Notes under the pieces: generated by a model | Databases searched by the model: none | Told to the model about the DNA's origin: nothing | Seen by the model: only the letters and a program-made list of their open reading frames with translations | Translations under genes and position numbers: made by a program | Shown here: one piece after another, positions 17,958 to 27,661 of the stretch | Layout: each line of letters starts with the position of its first letter | How positions within the stretch are numbered: position 1 is the first letter of the stretch | DNA from: a candidate division KSB1 bacterium | Lineage (GTDB): Bacteria; Zhuqueibacterota; Zhuqueibacteria; Residuimicrobiales; Krinioviventaceae | Length of the DNA: 64,000 nt | Assembly: GCA_034521575.1 (NCBI GenBank) | Contig: JAXHMJ010000005.1 | Span: 1,488,001-1,552,000, forward strand | Direction: 5' to 3'

Positions 17958-19868
17958 TCACTCTTTGAATCGGGATACAATCGTTTTATTCTGATGGTTG
18001 TAAACGTCCTTTCCTTCCGGATTATACATCGCGTCCAGTCTGGATTGGTAATACTCGGTGATGCGGCCGCGCACCATTTTCATGGTGCTGTTGAGAAACC
18101 GGTTCTGTTCCGTAAATCCTTCTCCAAGAATGGCAAATGAAGCGGGCAACCATTTGCTCGGGAACTCGTCCTTGACCTTTCCGTCACGCAACTCGTTGAT
18201 GGATTTTTCAAACAATTTCAATGCAGCTGTTTGTCCGGATTCTGTATGGACATCCAGGCCCTGTTCTTCCAATGTATTCAGAACCGCGGTTTTGTTGGGT
18301 ACGATCAGGGCTACTGTATACGGGCATTGGTCATTATAGAGCATCATCTGATCGATATAGGGGCTGTGGGATATCAGCGCCTCTTCGATCCCTTCCGGAC
18401 TGTATTTTTCACCATCATTGCTGATCAGCAGACTCTTTTCCCGTCCCAGGACATATAGAAAACCGTCCTTGTCTTTGTAGCCCAGATCGCCGGTATACAG
18501 CCATCCGTCCCTGATGGTTTCCCGTGTGGCTTTGTCGTTTTTCCAGTATCCGGCCATGACGTTTTCACCCTTGACCACGATTTCACCTTTTTGTCCGACC
18601 GGCTGTTCATTCCCGGCATCGTCGCACATTTTCACCTGCAGATCTTTGACGATAGCGCCGGAAGACCCGAGCTTGTGCAGTTTGGGCACATTGGCGGAAA
18701 TAATCGGAGCGGCTTCTGTCAAACCGTAGCCCTGAAACATGGGAATACCGATGGCATAAAAGAAACGCTGCAGCTCAATATCCAGCAACGCGCCGCCGCC
18801 GATGAAAAACTCGAGCTTGCCGCCGAAATTTTCTCTGATCTTGCTGAATAAAATTTTGTCATACAAAGCGTAAAACGGTTTGTTCACAAAGCGCAAGCCT
18901 CTGCCCCGATTCCAGCCGATGCCGTTATAGCGATAAGCGCATTTTAATGCCGTGCGAAACAGCCACTCGGTGACTTTGCCTTTTTTTCGAATCGCTTTTT
19001 CAATATTTTTGCGGAAATTCTGTGCCAGCGACGGCACACTCAGCAGAAAAGTCGGCCGCGTTTCCTTGATATTCAGGGGTATATTTTTCAGAGTCTCCAT
19101 CGGCGTTTTACCGACCTGGATGGATGACATGCTGGCGCCGTTGTTCATCAGCGTGTAAATCCCGGCCGTATGGGCAAAGGAATGATCCCAGGGCAGTATG
19201 AGCAATGAATGGTAATGCACGGGAATAGGCAGCAGCGCGGACGCCTGTTCAACATTGGCCGTATAATTGCGGTGTGTTAAAATAATACCTTTAGGATCCG
19301 CGGTCGTCCCTGATGTATAACAAATATTGGCTGCATCATTTTCCGTAACCGACTCGTAACGCTGTTTGAATTCATCAGCCCGCTGCGTTAGATAGTCATC
19401 TCCCCACTCTAACACCTGCTGCAGAAACAGTATGTCATCCGTTTCACTCTCTACCTCATCGAGCAGAATAATTTTTTCAAGGTCCGGCAGGTCATTTTTA
19501 ATAGAAAACACTTTTTCAGCCTGATTGGCGGAGACCACAACCAGCCGGCATCCGGAGTGACTCAGACGAAATTTCAAATCAGATAATTCGTTGATCTTGA
19601 CCGACATGGGAACATTGATCGCCCCTGTATATAAAATGCCCAACTCTGCGATAACCCAGTCATTGCGTCCTTCCGAGATCAGCGCGATCCGGTCGCCTTT
19701 TTCAATGCCGTAACTCATCAAACCGGCCGCAAACCGCCTGACGTGCTGGTGAATATCCCAATACGTTGCATCCTGAAATTTATCGCCGCGTTTCTCCCGC
19801 ATCATGACATTGGCAGCATGCGTACGAACGCTGTCTTCAAACATTTGCACTACCGTTCTCTCGGACAC
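17958..19868 (-). CDS. Long-chain fatty acid--CoA ligase family (AMP-dependent synthetase)
   Basis: A 636-residue adenylate-forming enzyme that activates fatty acids through an acyl-AMP to acyl-CoA. The P-loop-like core motif 'ICYTSGTTADPKG' is at about residue 180, 'GYGLTEAAP' marks the adenine-binding segment, and 'YTGDLGYKDKDGFLYVLGREKSLL' the hinge. The start is a GTG at 19868 with AGAGGAG six bases upstream; a longer frame from TTG at 19931 has no ribosome-binding site, and family members begin near 'SERTVVQMFEDS'. Long spacer regions resemble bacterial FadD15-type ligases. A terminator follows. Divergent from the TonB receptor. Confidence 0.88.
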   Translation of the reverse strand: MSERTVVQMFEDSVRTHAANVMMREKRGDKFQDATYWDIHQHVRRFAAGLMSYGIEKGDRIALISEGRNDWVIAELGILYTGAINVPMSVKINELSDLKFRLSHSGCRLVVVSANQAEKVFSIKNDLPDLEKIILLDEVESETDDILFLQQVLEWGDDYLTQRADEFKQRYESVTENDAANICYTSGTTADPKGIILTHRNYTANVEQASALLPIPVHYHSLLILPWDHSFAHTAGIYTLMNNGASMSSIQVGKTPMETLKNIPLNIKETRPTFLLSVPSLAQNFRKNIEKAIRKKGKVTEWLFRTALKCAYRYNGIGWNRGRGLRFVNKPFYALYDKILFSKIRENFGGKLEFFIGGGALLDIELQRFFYAIGIPMFQGYGLTEAAPIISANVPKLHKLGSSGAIVKDLQVKMCDDAGNEQPVGQKGEIVVKGENVMAGYWKNDKATRETIRDGWLYTGDLGYKDKDGFLYVLGREKSLLISNDGEKYSPEGIEEALISHSPYIDQMMLYNDQCPYTVALIVPNKTAVLNTLEEQGLDVHTESGQTAALKLFEKSINELRDGKVKDEFPSKWLPASFAILGEGFTEQNRFLNSTMKMVRGRITEYYQSRLDAMYNPEGKDVYNHQNKTIVSRFKE

Positions 19869-20202
19869 GTGATGCTCCTCTTGTTTGTTCCAAGCTTTTT
19901 TTGAATTTAATTCATATTGTGTAAAATTCAAACGTTTTTTTCATACGTTCCGGTCTCGTATTTTTAATAACGTTCCAGACAGTTCAAATATGCTGCATGG
20001 TATATCCCAGGTTTGCTTTGAACAAGGAATGACTCTTTTTCAAATATACAAAATTCCCATTCAACATCAAATTCTAAAAGATGTATTTTTCCTGATATAA
20101 ATTTGTTACAATGTTTTACAATTTTCGAGCAGATATTTTGAAATTTCTGACGTTTAAAATTGTCTAACAGTAAAAATCATTTATCCTAAAACAGGAAACA
20201 AT
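19869..20202. other. Divergent promoter region with a 10-bp-phased repeat
   Basis: This stretch separates the leftward ligase and the rightward receptor gene. The half near the receptor is AT-rich. TTACAAT occurs at 20106-20112 and again at 20116-20122, a 10-bp period, about 85 bp before the receptor start. No gene was seen. Confidence 0.35.
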
Positions 20203-22638
20203 ATGAAAATATCAAGTTTTTCTTTGCTCTGTCTCTTGTTTATGAGCAACCTCGCCATGGGACAAAGTTATGGCCCGAGAAGTGGAAACGTCAAAGGCTC
20301 TGTATTTGAGGTAACCAGCGGAGAGCCGGTCGAATATGCCAACGTCATTCTGTTCAGCAGCCGGACTGAAAAACAGGTCAAAGGCGGGACCACCGATGAA
20401 ACCGGGCAATTTGAATTCAACAATGTCCCGCCCGGACGCTATTATCTCGAAATCCGGTTCATGGGATATGAGAATAAACGCATAGATGAGATTATTGTAC
20501 AACCCGGCGCGCCGAACGCAGACCTGGGTGTGATCCCGCTGCAGTCCCAGGTGCTGGAAACAGAAGGCGTCAGTGTCGAAGGAGAACGGGCTGCGGTGAC
20601 CTATGAAATTGATAAAAAAGTGGTCAATGTTGAAAAGATGCAAACGGCGGTATCAGGATCCGCCATTGAAATCCTGGAAAATATTCCATCCATTACGGTG
20701 GACATTGAGAACAATATCAGTTTGCGCGGCAGCAGCAGTTTCACCCTTTTGATTGACGGACGGCCGACGGTTTTAGATGCTTCCGATGCTTTAAATCAAA
20801 TCCCCGCCGGCAGTATCAAGGAAATTGAAATCATTACCAATCCGTCATCCAAGTTTGATCCCGAGGGAACAGCAGGCATTATCAATATTATTCTGAAAAA
20901 GAATACCAACCTGGGCCGCAGCGCGCTCATCAATCTGAATGCGGGACGCAACAACAAATACGGCGCCGATGTTCTTTACCAAAGCAAACACAAAAAATAC
21001 AGTTACCAGGTGGGCGTGGACTATAACCGGCGCACATACAAAGGCAGCGCGGTTGAAGAAATCCGTACCCAACATGACAATCTCACCTCGTATGTCAATT
21101 CAACAGGCGGACGCGATATGAATCGACTGTCCGCCGGCGTGCGCGGTTCTTTTACCTGGGATATAGCAGATTCGGATATTCTCACCCTGGACGGTCGATT
21201 CAATGACGGTTCGTTTAACCATGATTCAAACCGTGACTATACGGAATGGGATGAAGCATCTCCGGAGCGGTTATCCTATGACAGCTATGACGTTCATGAA
21301 CGCGGTCGTACGCGTGTCGGAGTGAACATGGACTGGCTGCATAAATTCGCAAAAAAAGGTCACGAGCTGCAATCCCAGCTCAATTACGGTTACAGAGACG
21401 GCGACGAAACCTCTGTTACTGAACTGCTTAACAGCGACAACAGAATCAGTGAAGGCATGCAATCAACGGAAGCGGGACCCAGTACGGATGTGCGTATTAA
21501 AATTGATTATACGTTGCCCTTTAGTAAAGACCGAAAGCTAAAAGCGGGTCTGCAAAGCGAATGGGACGTTTCCACCGAAGAAACCACAGCAAAAGAATAT
21601 GATACAAGTACAGGCAATTACATGCCTTTGCCGCATTATGAGCACACCACCGATTATCAACGCAACACGCATGCGCTGTATTTGATATTCTCTGACAAAC
21701 TGGGCAATATCGGGATTCAGGGCGGCATCCGTTCCGAATATACGGATCGGCTGATCACGCTGAAAAACGAATCCAGGGACTATACCATCAATCGATGGGA
21801 CATATTTTCGACCTTACATACCTCCTATCAAATGAACAACAACAAACAGGTCATGGCCAGTTACACCCGCCGAATCCGCAGACCCCGCAGCTATCAGCTT
21901 GAACCCTTTGAAACCTGGATGGATGCATATAATGTGCGTACGGGAAATCCGGCCCTCAAACCGCAATACATCGATTCTTACGAAGCAGGCTACTCGATGC
22001 CGCTGGGCGGTAAAAACATGCTGTCCACAGAAGTCTATTACAGAATCGGACACGACCGTATTGACCGGGTACGCTCGGTGTATGATAAAAGCATTACACT
22101 GCATACCATGGACAATACCGGAACGGATTATGCACTGGGAACCGAGGTGATGTTCGATTGGGATGTATTTAAAACATGGAACATGGGATTGACCGGAAAT
22201 CTTTACGATTATCGGATCGAGGGTACTCTGAATAATCGATCATTCTCCCGCCGGAGTTTTAACTGGTCAGCGCGCATGAACAACACCCTCAATATCACGC
22301 CCACTCTGCGGTTCCAGCTTACAGGACGCTATCACAGCGCCAGCGTATCTTCTCAGGGTCGCAGGGAGCCGTTTTTCATGACAGATGTGGCGCTGCGAAA
22401 AGATTTCCTGGACAGAGCCGTGTCTGCCACCTTGCAGGTTCGCGATTTGTTTGATCAAGGCCGCTTTGAATTCACCTCAGAGGGGGAAGATTTCTACTCG
22501 TATACCAAATTCACCCGGGAATCCCGCATTGTCATGCTGAATATACGCATCAACCTGAACAATTATGAACAGGAACGCCGCAGACGCATGAACGGCAATG
22601 ATATGCAGGACATGGAAGGTGAAGACCCGATGTATTAA
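20203..22638 (+). CDS. TonB-dependent outer-membrane receptor with N-terminal carboxypeptidase-regulatory-like domain
   Basis: An 811-residue outer-membrane protein. After a signal peptide (to about residue 20) comes a CarboxypepD_reg-like beta-sandwich ('GSVFEVTSGEPVEYANVILFS ... GQFEFNNVPPGRYYLEIRFMGYE', about 30-100). Next is a plug domain ('ISLRGSSSFTLLIDGRPTVLD', 'IKEIEIITNPSSKFDPEGTAGIINIILKK', about 160-235). The rest is a 22-strand-type barrel of the OMP_b-brl_3 kind, with many aromatic-capped strands and 'YTRRIRRPRSYQLEPF'. It would take up an unknown ligand with TonB energy. No SusD partner follows, so it is not a classic Sus pair. The C terminus ends in a charged Glu/Arg/Met tail instead of a terminal aromatic residue. 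Confidence 0.88.
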   Translation: MKISSFSLLCLLFMSNLAMGQSYGPRSGNVKGSVFEVTSGEPVEYANVILFSSRTEKQVKGGTTDETGQFEFNNVPPGRYYLEIRFMGYENKRIDEIIVQPGAPNADLGVIPLQSQVLETEGVSVEGERAAVTYEIDKKVVNVEKMQTAVSGSAIEILENIPSITVDIENNISLRGSSSFTLLIDGRPTVLDASDALNQIPAGSIKEIEIITNPSSKFDPEGTAGIINIILKKNTNLGRSALINLNAGRNNKYGADVLYQSKHKKYSYQVGVDYNRRTYKGSAVEEIRTQHDNLTSYVNSTGGRDMNRLSAGVRGSFTWDIADSDILTLDGRFNDGSFNHDSNRDYTEWDEASPERLSYDSYDVHERGRTRVGVNMDWLHKFAKKGHELQSQLNYGYRDGDETSVTELLNSDNRISEGMQSTEAGPSTDVRIKIDYTLPFSKDRKLKAGLQSEWDVSTEETTAKEYDTSTGNYMPLPHYEHTTDYQRNTHALYLIFSDKLGNIGIQGGIRSEYTDRLITLKNESRDYTINRWDIFSTLHTSYQMNNNKQVMASYTRRIRRPRSYQLEPFETWMDAYNVRTGNPALKPQYIDSYEAGYSMPLGGKNMLSTEVYYRIGHDRIDRVRSVYDKSITLHTMDNTGTDYALGTEVMFDWDVFKTWNMGLTGNLYDYRIEGTLNNRSFSRRSFNWSARMNNTLNITPTLRFQLTGRYHSASVSSQGRREPFFMTDVALRKDFLDRAVSATLQVRDLFDQGRFEFTSEGEDFYSYTKFTRESRIVMLNIRINLNNYEQERRRRMNGNDMQDMEGEDPMY

Positions 22639-22664
22639 AGCCCCTGATACACGCTAATCATTCC

Positions 22665-22702
22665 AAGGCAAACAAGGCGCAGTTTTTGTTTGCCTTTTTT
22701 TT
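22665..22702 (+). terminator. Rho-independent terminator after the TonB receptor gene
   Basis: Stem AAGGCAAACAA (22665-22675) / TTGTTTGCCTT (22686-22696) followed by a T run to about 22702. The stem is perfect over 11 bp. Confidence 0.9.
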
Positions 22703-22761
22703 ATCAACGGGATGATATCATGTGCAGAGTTTGTAATAGTAAGAAAGAAAACGGAGTGGTG

Positions 22762-23559
22762 ATGAACAGCATAAAAGATACGATTAAACTTGTTGACGGA
22801 AACAAAATTCCGCGACTGGGACTGGGTACGTTTCAAATGACACCCGCGGACATTATGAATGCAATCCTCAATGCCATTGAAACCGGCTATCGTCATATCG
22901 ATACAGCAGAAATGTACAAAAACGAGAAATTTATCGGAGAGGCGTTACAAAAAAGTCCGGTGCCTCGCAATGAACTGTACATCACCAGCAAAGTTTGGCC
23001 CGCTCATTTTGATTATAACCAAACGCGCCAGGCCTGTGAGGACAGTCTAAAACGCTTGAACACAGATTATCTGGATCTTTACCTGCTGCACTGGCCCGGG
23101 GACAGGGATATTGAGGCCTGGAAGGCGTTGATCGATCTGCAAAAACAGGGCAAATGCCGATCGATCGGGCTCAGCAATTTCAGCCGGATGCAGATAGAAA
23201 TCCTTGTTGAAGAAACAGGGGTGCTGCCCGCCGCCAATCAGGTCGAGTTTCATCCGTTTAATTTTAAAAAATCTTTACTGGAATACTGCCGCAGTCAGGA
23301 CATCATTATGGAAGCGTATTCTCCGCTGACTCGCGGCAAACGGCTTGACGATCCTACAGTCCAGTCTATTGCCACTGCTCACCATACATCAGCAGCCCAG
23401 GTGCTCATCCGCTGGGTGCTGCAGCATGATGTGGTTGTGCTGCCCAAATCCTCAAATCCGCAACGAATAAAAGAAAACGCAGATGTTTTCGATTTTACAT
23501 TGAGTAAAGAAGAAATGAAAAACCTAAATGAACGGGATGAGGGATACAGTGCATTGTGA
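22762..23559 (+). CDS. Aldo/keto reductase
   Basis: A 265-residue NADPH-dependent oxidoreductase of the AKR superfamily, close to 2,5-diketo-gluconate reductase types. The catalytic tetrad is visible: Asp in 'GYRHIDTAEMY', Tyr in 'AEMYKNEKFIG', Lys in 'ITSKVWPAHF' and His in 'LYLLHWPG'. 'VVVLPKSSNPQRIKEN' binds the cofactor phosphate. The start is put at ATG 22762 with GGAG upstream; the frame extends to 22690, but that start lies inside the preceding terminator. Monocistronic, with its own terminator. Confidence 0.9.
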   Translation: MNSIKDTIKLVDGNKIPRLGLGTFQMTPADIMNAILNAIETGYRHIDTAEMYKNEKFIGEALQKSPVPRNELYITSKVWPAHFDYNQTRQACEDSLKRLNTDYLDLYLLHWPGDRDIEAWKALIDLQKQGKCRSIGLSNFSRMQIEILVEETGVLPAANQVEFHPFNFKKSLLEYCRSQDIIMEAYSPLTRGKRLDDPTVQSIATAHHTSAAQVLIRWVLQHDVVVLPKSSNPQRIKENADVFDFTLSKEEMKNLNERDEGYSAL

Positions 23560-23605
23560 TCCCTGGGATTTCGGATGATTCGAATTTAGTGATATTGAAC
23601 ACCTC

Positions 23606-23639
23606 AAACAGTACGTACCGGGGTATGTACTGTTTGTTT
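23606..23639 (+). terminator. Hairpin terminator after the aldo/keto reductase
   Basis: Stem AAACAGTACGTACC (23606-23619) / GGTATGTACTGTTT (23622-23635) with one G-T pair and a 2-base loop, followed by GTTT. Symmetric enough to work in both directions. Confidence 0.75.
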
Positions 23640-23731
23640 CTGCCATCCGCTCTATACCTAGAACCAAAAATATTCATAAAACAATCTTGTAAAAACAATC
23701 AAAAACATGTATTTTATGAAAAGGAGCGATT

Positions 23732-24886
23732 GTGAATATTTTAGTATTGGAACCCTATTACACCGGCTCTCACAAGAACTGGGCGGACGGCATTCAAAAA
23801 CACAGTCGTCATCAAATCACTCTGCTAACCCTGAAAGGTCAGTTCTGGAAATGGCGCATGCACGGCGGGGCAGTAACCCTGGCGCGTAAATTCATGGACA
23901 TGCGCGTTATCCCGGATTTGATCCTCGCCACAGACATGCTGGATCTGTCCACATTCCTGGCTCTGGTTCGCGAGCGGATCGCTGGTGTTCCCACAGCAGT
24001 GTATTTTCATGAGAACCAACTGGCTTATCCATGGTCGCCTCGGGACCGGGACATACAACAGAAACGCGACAAACATTACGGATTTATCAATTTTACAACG
24101 GCGCTGTCTGCAGATGTGGCGCTGTTTAATTCAGCGTACAACCGGGACAGTTTTCTCGACGCGTTGCCTAAATTTCTGAATCACTTTCCGGACCATCGGG
24201 AGACAGGCCAAATTGAAAAGATATCTGAAAAAAGTGCGGTTGTGCCCCTGGGGTTGGATCTGAAAGCATTTGACGCCTACCAACAATCACAAAACAATCA
24301 TTCGCCTGTTATTCTCTGGAATCACCGCTGGGAACATGATAAAAATCCCGAATCGTTTTTCAATGCCTTGTACGAGATGAAAAATCGAGGACTGGACTTT
24401 CAACTTGTATTGCTGGGCGAAAATTTCAGAAAAGAACCGGACGAGTTTATACAATCCCGAAAACGGCTCAAACCCCACCTGTTGCATGCCGGCTTTGTCA
24501 GGGATTTCGCAGAATACGCTGCGTGGCTGTGGAAAAGCGATATCATGCCCGTTACATCGATCCATGATTTTTTCGGCGCTTCGGTATGCGAAGCCGCTTA
24601 TTGCGGCTGCATCCCGCTGCTCCCCAGGCGTCTCGCCTATCCGGACATCTTTGCGGCGCATCCGGATTTGTTTTACGAGAATGAAAGCGAACTTTGTTGC
24701 AAACTTGCCGCGCTGCTGACGCACCGACAAGAGTACTCTGCAGCCGACTCGGTGGCAGCCTTTGATTGGGAAAATATGTCCGAATATTATGACACGGTCT
24801 TTGATTCTCTTGCGGCAAAACGGCCGGCGCACTCAATCCGCTCTCTACTACAACCACTCGCCCGTACCCGGCCTCAACAGTCATAA
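23732..24886 (+). CDS. Glycosyltransferase with DUF3524 domain, homologue of tRNA-queuosine alpha-mannosyltransferase
   Basis: A 384-residue GT-B type glycosyltransferase. The N-terminal half ('MNILVLEPYYTGSHKNWADG ... KWRMHGGAVTLARK', then 'DLILATDMLDLSTFLALVR', 'VYFHENQLAYPWSPRD', 'YGFINFTTALSADVALFNSAYNRDSFL') is the DUF3524 domain. It is shared with animal GTDC1, now known as the enzyme that mannosylates queuosine in tRNA-Asp. The C-terminal half has the nucleotide-sugar fold ('LWNHRWEHDKNPESFF', 'HAGFVRDFAEYAAWLWKSDIMPVTSIHDFFGASVCEA'). Start is a GTG with AAAGGAG 7 bp upstream. Transfer to tRNA in this organism is inferred from family membership alone; no queuosine genes are in the window. 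Confidence 0.85.
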   Translation: MNILVLEPYYTGSHKNWADGIQKHSRHQITLLTLKGQFWKWRMHGGAVTLARKFMDMRVIPDLILATDMLDLSTFLALVRERIAGVPTAVYFHENQLAYPWSPRDRDIQQKRDKHYGFINFTTALSADVALFNSAYNRDSFLDALPKFLNHFPDHRETGQIEKISEKSAVVPLGLDLKAFDAYQQSQNNHSPVILWNHRWEHDKNPESFFNALYEMKNRGLDFQLVLLGENFRKEPDEFIQSRKRLKPHLLHAGFVRDFAEYAAWLWKSDIMPVTSIHDFFGASVCEAAYCGCIPLLPRRLAYPDIFAAHPDLFYENESELCCKLAALLTHRQEYSAADSVAAFDWENMSEYYDTVFDSLAAKRPAHSIRSLLQPLARTRPQQS

Positions 24887-24910
24887 GCATAGAATGCATG
24901 GAGATTGACC

Positions 24911-26170
24911 ATGAATTATCACAACATTTTTCTAAAATTCGGGATTTCACTGCTGATCGGATTGCTGGTCGGTATTCAGCGTGAATATGCCATTGAAAAG
25001 GAAAATAAAGAGAGCACAACCGGCGTACGCACACTGGCGCTCATGGGAATGATCGGCTGTGCAGCAGCCATGCTCACAGAGCAGATGGGCTCACCCTGGC
25101 CTTACGTTGCGATTGTCCTGATCGGCGGTGCGCTGCTGATCACCGGCTTTATCACCGAATCTCAAAATAATGAAACCGGTCTGACCACTGAATTTGCTTC
25201 GCTTTTGACCATTCTCAACGGTTCACTGGTGTACATGGATCATATGCCCCTGGCCATCGCACTCACAGTTACCATTGTGACCATTTTATCGCTAAAAATT
25301 GAGATCCATGAATTTGTCAAACAAATCGACCGGCAGGATATACTGGCCACCCTGAAATTCGCCTTGATCTCGGCGATTATTTTACCGGTACTCCCGAATC
25401 AAAACTATGGACCGGAACCGTTTAACATTTTTAATCCCTACAAAATCTGGCTGTTGGTGGTGTTTATTTCCGGCATCAGTTTCATCGGTTACATTCTCAT
25501 CAAACTGGCGGGCGCAAAACGCGGAATCACCCTGCTCGGGCTTTTGGGAGGACTTGCATCCAGCACCGCTGTCACTCTTACGCTCACACAGCGAAGCAAA
25601 GCCAATCCCGAGCTGTCAAAATCATTTGCTCAGGCCATTATTCTGGCCTGGACGGTCATGTACATCCGTCTACTGATCATCGTGGGAGCAATAAACATCA
25701 AACTGGTCCAGCTCCTCTGGCTGCCTGTTCTGGTAACGGTGAGTGTCGGCATACTATATGTCTTCATCTTATACAAAGTGCAGCGGGAACCCAGTCAACT
25801 CGAACACGTAACCTTTGCCAATCCGTTTGAACTGGGTCCTGCTATCAAATTCGGCATTATTTTTTCCGTGGTTCTGTTGTTATCCAAAGTCGCACAGATC
25901 TATTTCGGAGATACAGGAATCTATATTGCAAGCTTGGTCTCGGGTCTGGCAGATGTAGACGCGATTGCTCTTTCTGTTTCCCGCATGAGCAATCAACCTC
26001 AGGGAATTCATTATAACATCGCGGCGCGGGCTATATTGCTGGCAGGGGTTTCTAATACTTTACTAAAAGGAATCGTATCCATGGCAGGCGATAAAACATT
26101 GCCCAAAGCGTTGCTGCCGGGCACAGCTTTACTGATTATCACGGCAACAGCATTCGTCTTTTTTCTCTAA
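24911..26170 (+). CDS. MgtC/SapB N-terminal domain and DUF4010 membrane protein
   Basis: A 419-residue inner-membrane protein with about eleven hydrophobic helices. The N-terminal 140 residues carry the MgtC-like pattern 'LLIGLLVGIQREY ... GVRTLALMGMIG'. The C-terminal part is the DUF4010 domain ('GLLGGLASSTAVTLTLTQRSK', 'LVSGLADVDAIALSVSRM'). Proteins of this architecture are widespread and uncharacterised; a transport role is suspected. Translation most likely starts at ATG 24911 behind GGAG. It follows the glycosyltransferase by 24 bp and may be co-transcribed. Confidence 0.85.
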   Translation: MNYHNIFLKFGISLLIGLLVGIQREYAIEKENKESTTGVRTLALMGMIGCAAAMLTEQMGSPWPYVAIVLIGGALLITGFITESQNNETGLTTEFASLLTILNGSLVYMDHMPLAIALTVTIVTILSLKIEIHEFVKQIDRQDILATLKFALISAIILPVLPNQNYGPEPFNIFNPYKIWLLVVFISGISFIGYILIKLAGAKRGITLLGLLGGLASSTAVTLTLTQRSKANPELSKSFAQAIILAWTVMYIRLLIIVGAINIKLVQLLWLPVLVTVSVGILYVFILYKVQREPSQLEHVTFANPFELGPAIKFGIIFSVVLLLSKVAQIYFGDTGIYIASLVSGLADVDAIALSVSRMSNQPQGIHYNIAARAILLAGVSNTLLKGIVSMAGDKTLPKALLPGTALLIITATAFVFFL

Positions 26171-26172
26171 AT

Positions 26173-26436
26173 CTAATCAACAACCTCAACACTTTCCACC
26201 TGGAAATTCGTAGAAGCCCCGTTTTGTTCAGCCACCGACCCGCCCTTTTTCTGCAAATAGATGATCGCCCAGATGATCAGAATCAGCACAGCAATTAAAC
26301 GAAGCGGTGATTTCTTTTCGATTCGTTCCGAGCGCCTTAAACGTCTGAATTGTATACGTTTTTCCTCTTCCGGTGGATGATAATAATAGGTCTCTATCTT
26401 GAATTCACGCGGTTTCTGCAATTCAAACAAGCTCAC
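26173..26436 (-). CDS. Small basic membrane-anchored protein, conserved hypothetical
   Basis: The most likely start is a GTG at 26436, directly behind AAAGGAGG (short spacing), giving 87 residues beginning 'SLFELQKPREFKIETYYYHPPEEEKRIQFRRLRR'. A strongly basic cytoplasmic part is followed by one hydrophobic helix ('LRLIAVLILIIWAIIYL') and a short polar tail. Proteins starting with 'SLFELQKPREF' occur in related phyla, always without known function. It ends 3 bp from the convergent MgtC-like gene. Confidence 0.65.
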   Translation of the reverse strand: MSLFELQKPREFKIETYYYHPPEEEKRIQFRRLRRSERIEKKSPLRLIAVLILIIWAIIYLQKKGGSVAEQNGASTNFQVESVEVVD

Positions 26437-26602
26437 ATACCTCCTTTTTTTGTTTAAACCCGGCAACAGTGCATTTGTTTCCAAATAATAAAGCTTTTAT
26501 CATATATATGCAATAAATTTCAGCACCGGGACAAGCAGAATGGTTTGGCGGCGGGATCATGCTGATAAAAAATGAAAGTATCATTCCCTTTGATAGGGCA
26601 AA

Positions 26603-26635
26603 AAATAAAATGAACGCCGGGGCGCCCATTTTTTA
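26603..26635 (-). terminator. Probable terminator of the DUF4097 gene
   Basis: On the minus strand an imperfect stem AAAATGGGCGCC/CGGCGTTCATTTT (26635-26607, one internal mismatch) is followed by TATTTTTT. It sits about 18 bp after the stop of the leftward DUF4097 gene. Confidence 0.6.
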
Positions 26636-26652
26636 AAGGAATTTAATAAAGG

Positions 26653-27444
26653 TTATCGGGTGTTCAAGGTCACTGAACCATTCACTGAATTTAACGTTAA
26701 TGAATATCCTCCGCCGTTTATCTCTTCATCGACATGTTTCGGGCCCCATTTGCCCTCAACCGTCAGCGGAAAATCCGAACGAATAGATCCGTTGACTGTA
26801 GAAATATCCACATCGGCTGCAATGGACTCGGGTACAGTCAAGTGCAGCGATCCATTTACCGTGCTGAGCCGCACATTCTCCCGCAATTCAGGTATGTCCA
26901 TTTCCGCGCGTATACTTCCGTTCGTGCTTTCTGCATCCAGTTCGCCGTACATTCGATTGGCGTTAATTTTGCCATTGGTGGTTTTCAAACGCGCACGGCC
27001 TTTGAGTTCACTGATCTCAATGGATCCATTAATCGATTTCAATTCAACATTTGTGATTGTGGGTAATTTTATATCAATATTGATACTGGAACGAACTCTA
27101 CGGTTTCCAAAGAACCAGTCGAATACATCAAATCCATCTGTTTTGGGTTTTTCCACAAAAATATCCAAACGGTCTCCATGCCTTTTAATTACAATCTCCA
27201 TTTCCTGCAAAAATCTCTCGGCCTCTTTTTTACTGCTGCTGTGGATTGTAATGTCCGCATGTACGTCCACCCGGTTTTCATCCCACGTCCGCACATACAA
27301 ATTGCCGTTTGGTAATCGCACGGAAACATCACCACCGCTGACAAAGTCAATCTCTCGATTGTATTCTCTTGATATTGTTCCTGCAGAGGCAACACCCATC
27401 AAAAACAATACTGTTGCTAATAAATAATTCTTGAACGTTTTCAT
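26653..27444 (-). CDS. Secreted DUF4097 beta-repeat protein
   Basis: A 263-residue protein with a signal peptide (MKTFKNYLLATVLFLMGVASA). The mature part is a ladder of short repeats with the core 'N-G-S/K-I' at about 20-25-residue spacing ('SINGSIEISEL', 'TTNGKINANRM', 'STNGSIRAEMD', 'STVNGSLHLTV', 'STVNGSIRSDF', 'SVNGSVTLNT'), the signature of DUF4097, predicted to be a right-handed beta-helix. Function is unknown; relatives are often coded near anti-sigma factor systems, which are not seen here. Confidence 0.85.
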   Translation of the reverse strand: MKTFKNYLLATVLFLMGVASAGTISREYNREIDFVSGGDVSVRLPNGNLYVRTWDENRVDVHADITIHSSSKKEAERFLQEMEIVIKRHGDRLDIFVEKPKTDGFDVFDWFFGNRRVRSSINIDIKLPTITNVELKSINGSIEISELKGRARLKTTNGKINANRMYGELDAESTNGSIRAEMDIPELRENVRLSTVNGSLHLTVPESIAADVDISTVNGSIRSDFPLTVEGKWGPKHVDEEINGGGYSLTLNSVNGSVTLNTR

Positions 27445-27661
27445 TGCACGACCTCGGAGAATAATTTTTGGTTCCTTTTTGTTTACGCAAACAAAAGAAT
27501 AAAGTTACAATATTTTCTTTTGCATAACCCAAGATAACCGATACTTGTTCTGAAAAACCATCGGTAGTTTGATATTGACAAATATTGTTTTAATCAGTAC
27601 ATTTAATATGGCATTTTTATTTATCTATATAATAATTATAAATTTACTATAAAGGAACGTC

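Noticed and set aside
20203-22638. TonB receptor as the SusC of a polysaccharide utilisation locus.
   Set aside because: No SusD-like gene follows, the barrel is of the OMP_b-brl_3 type and a strong terminator closes the gene.
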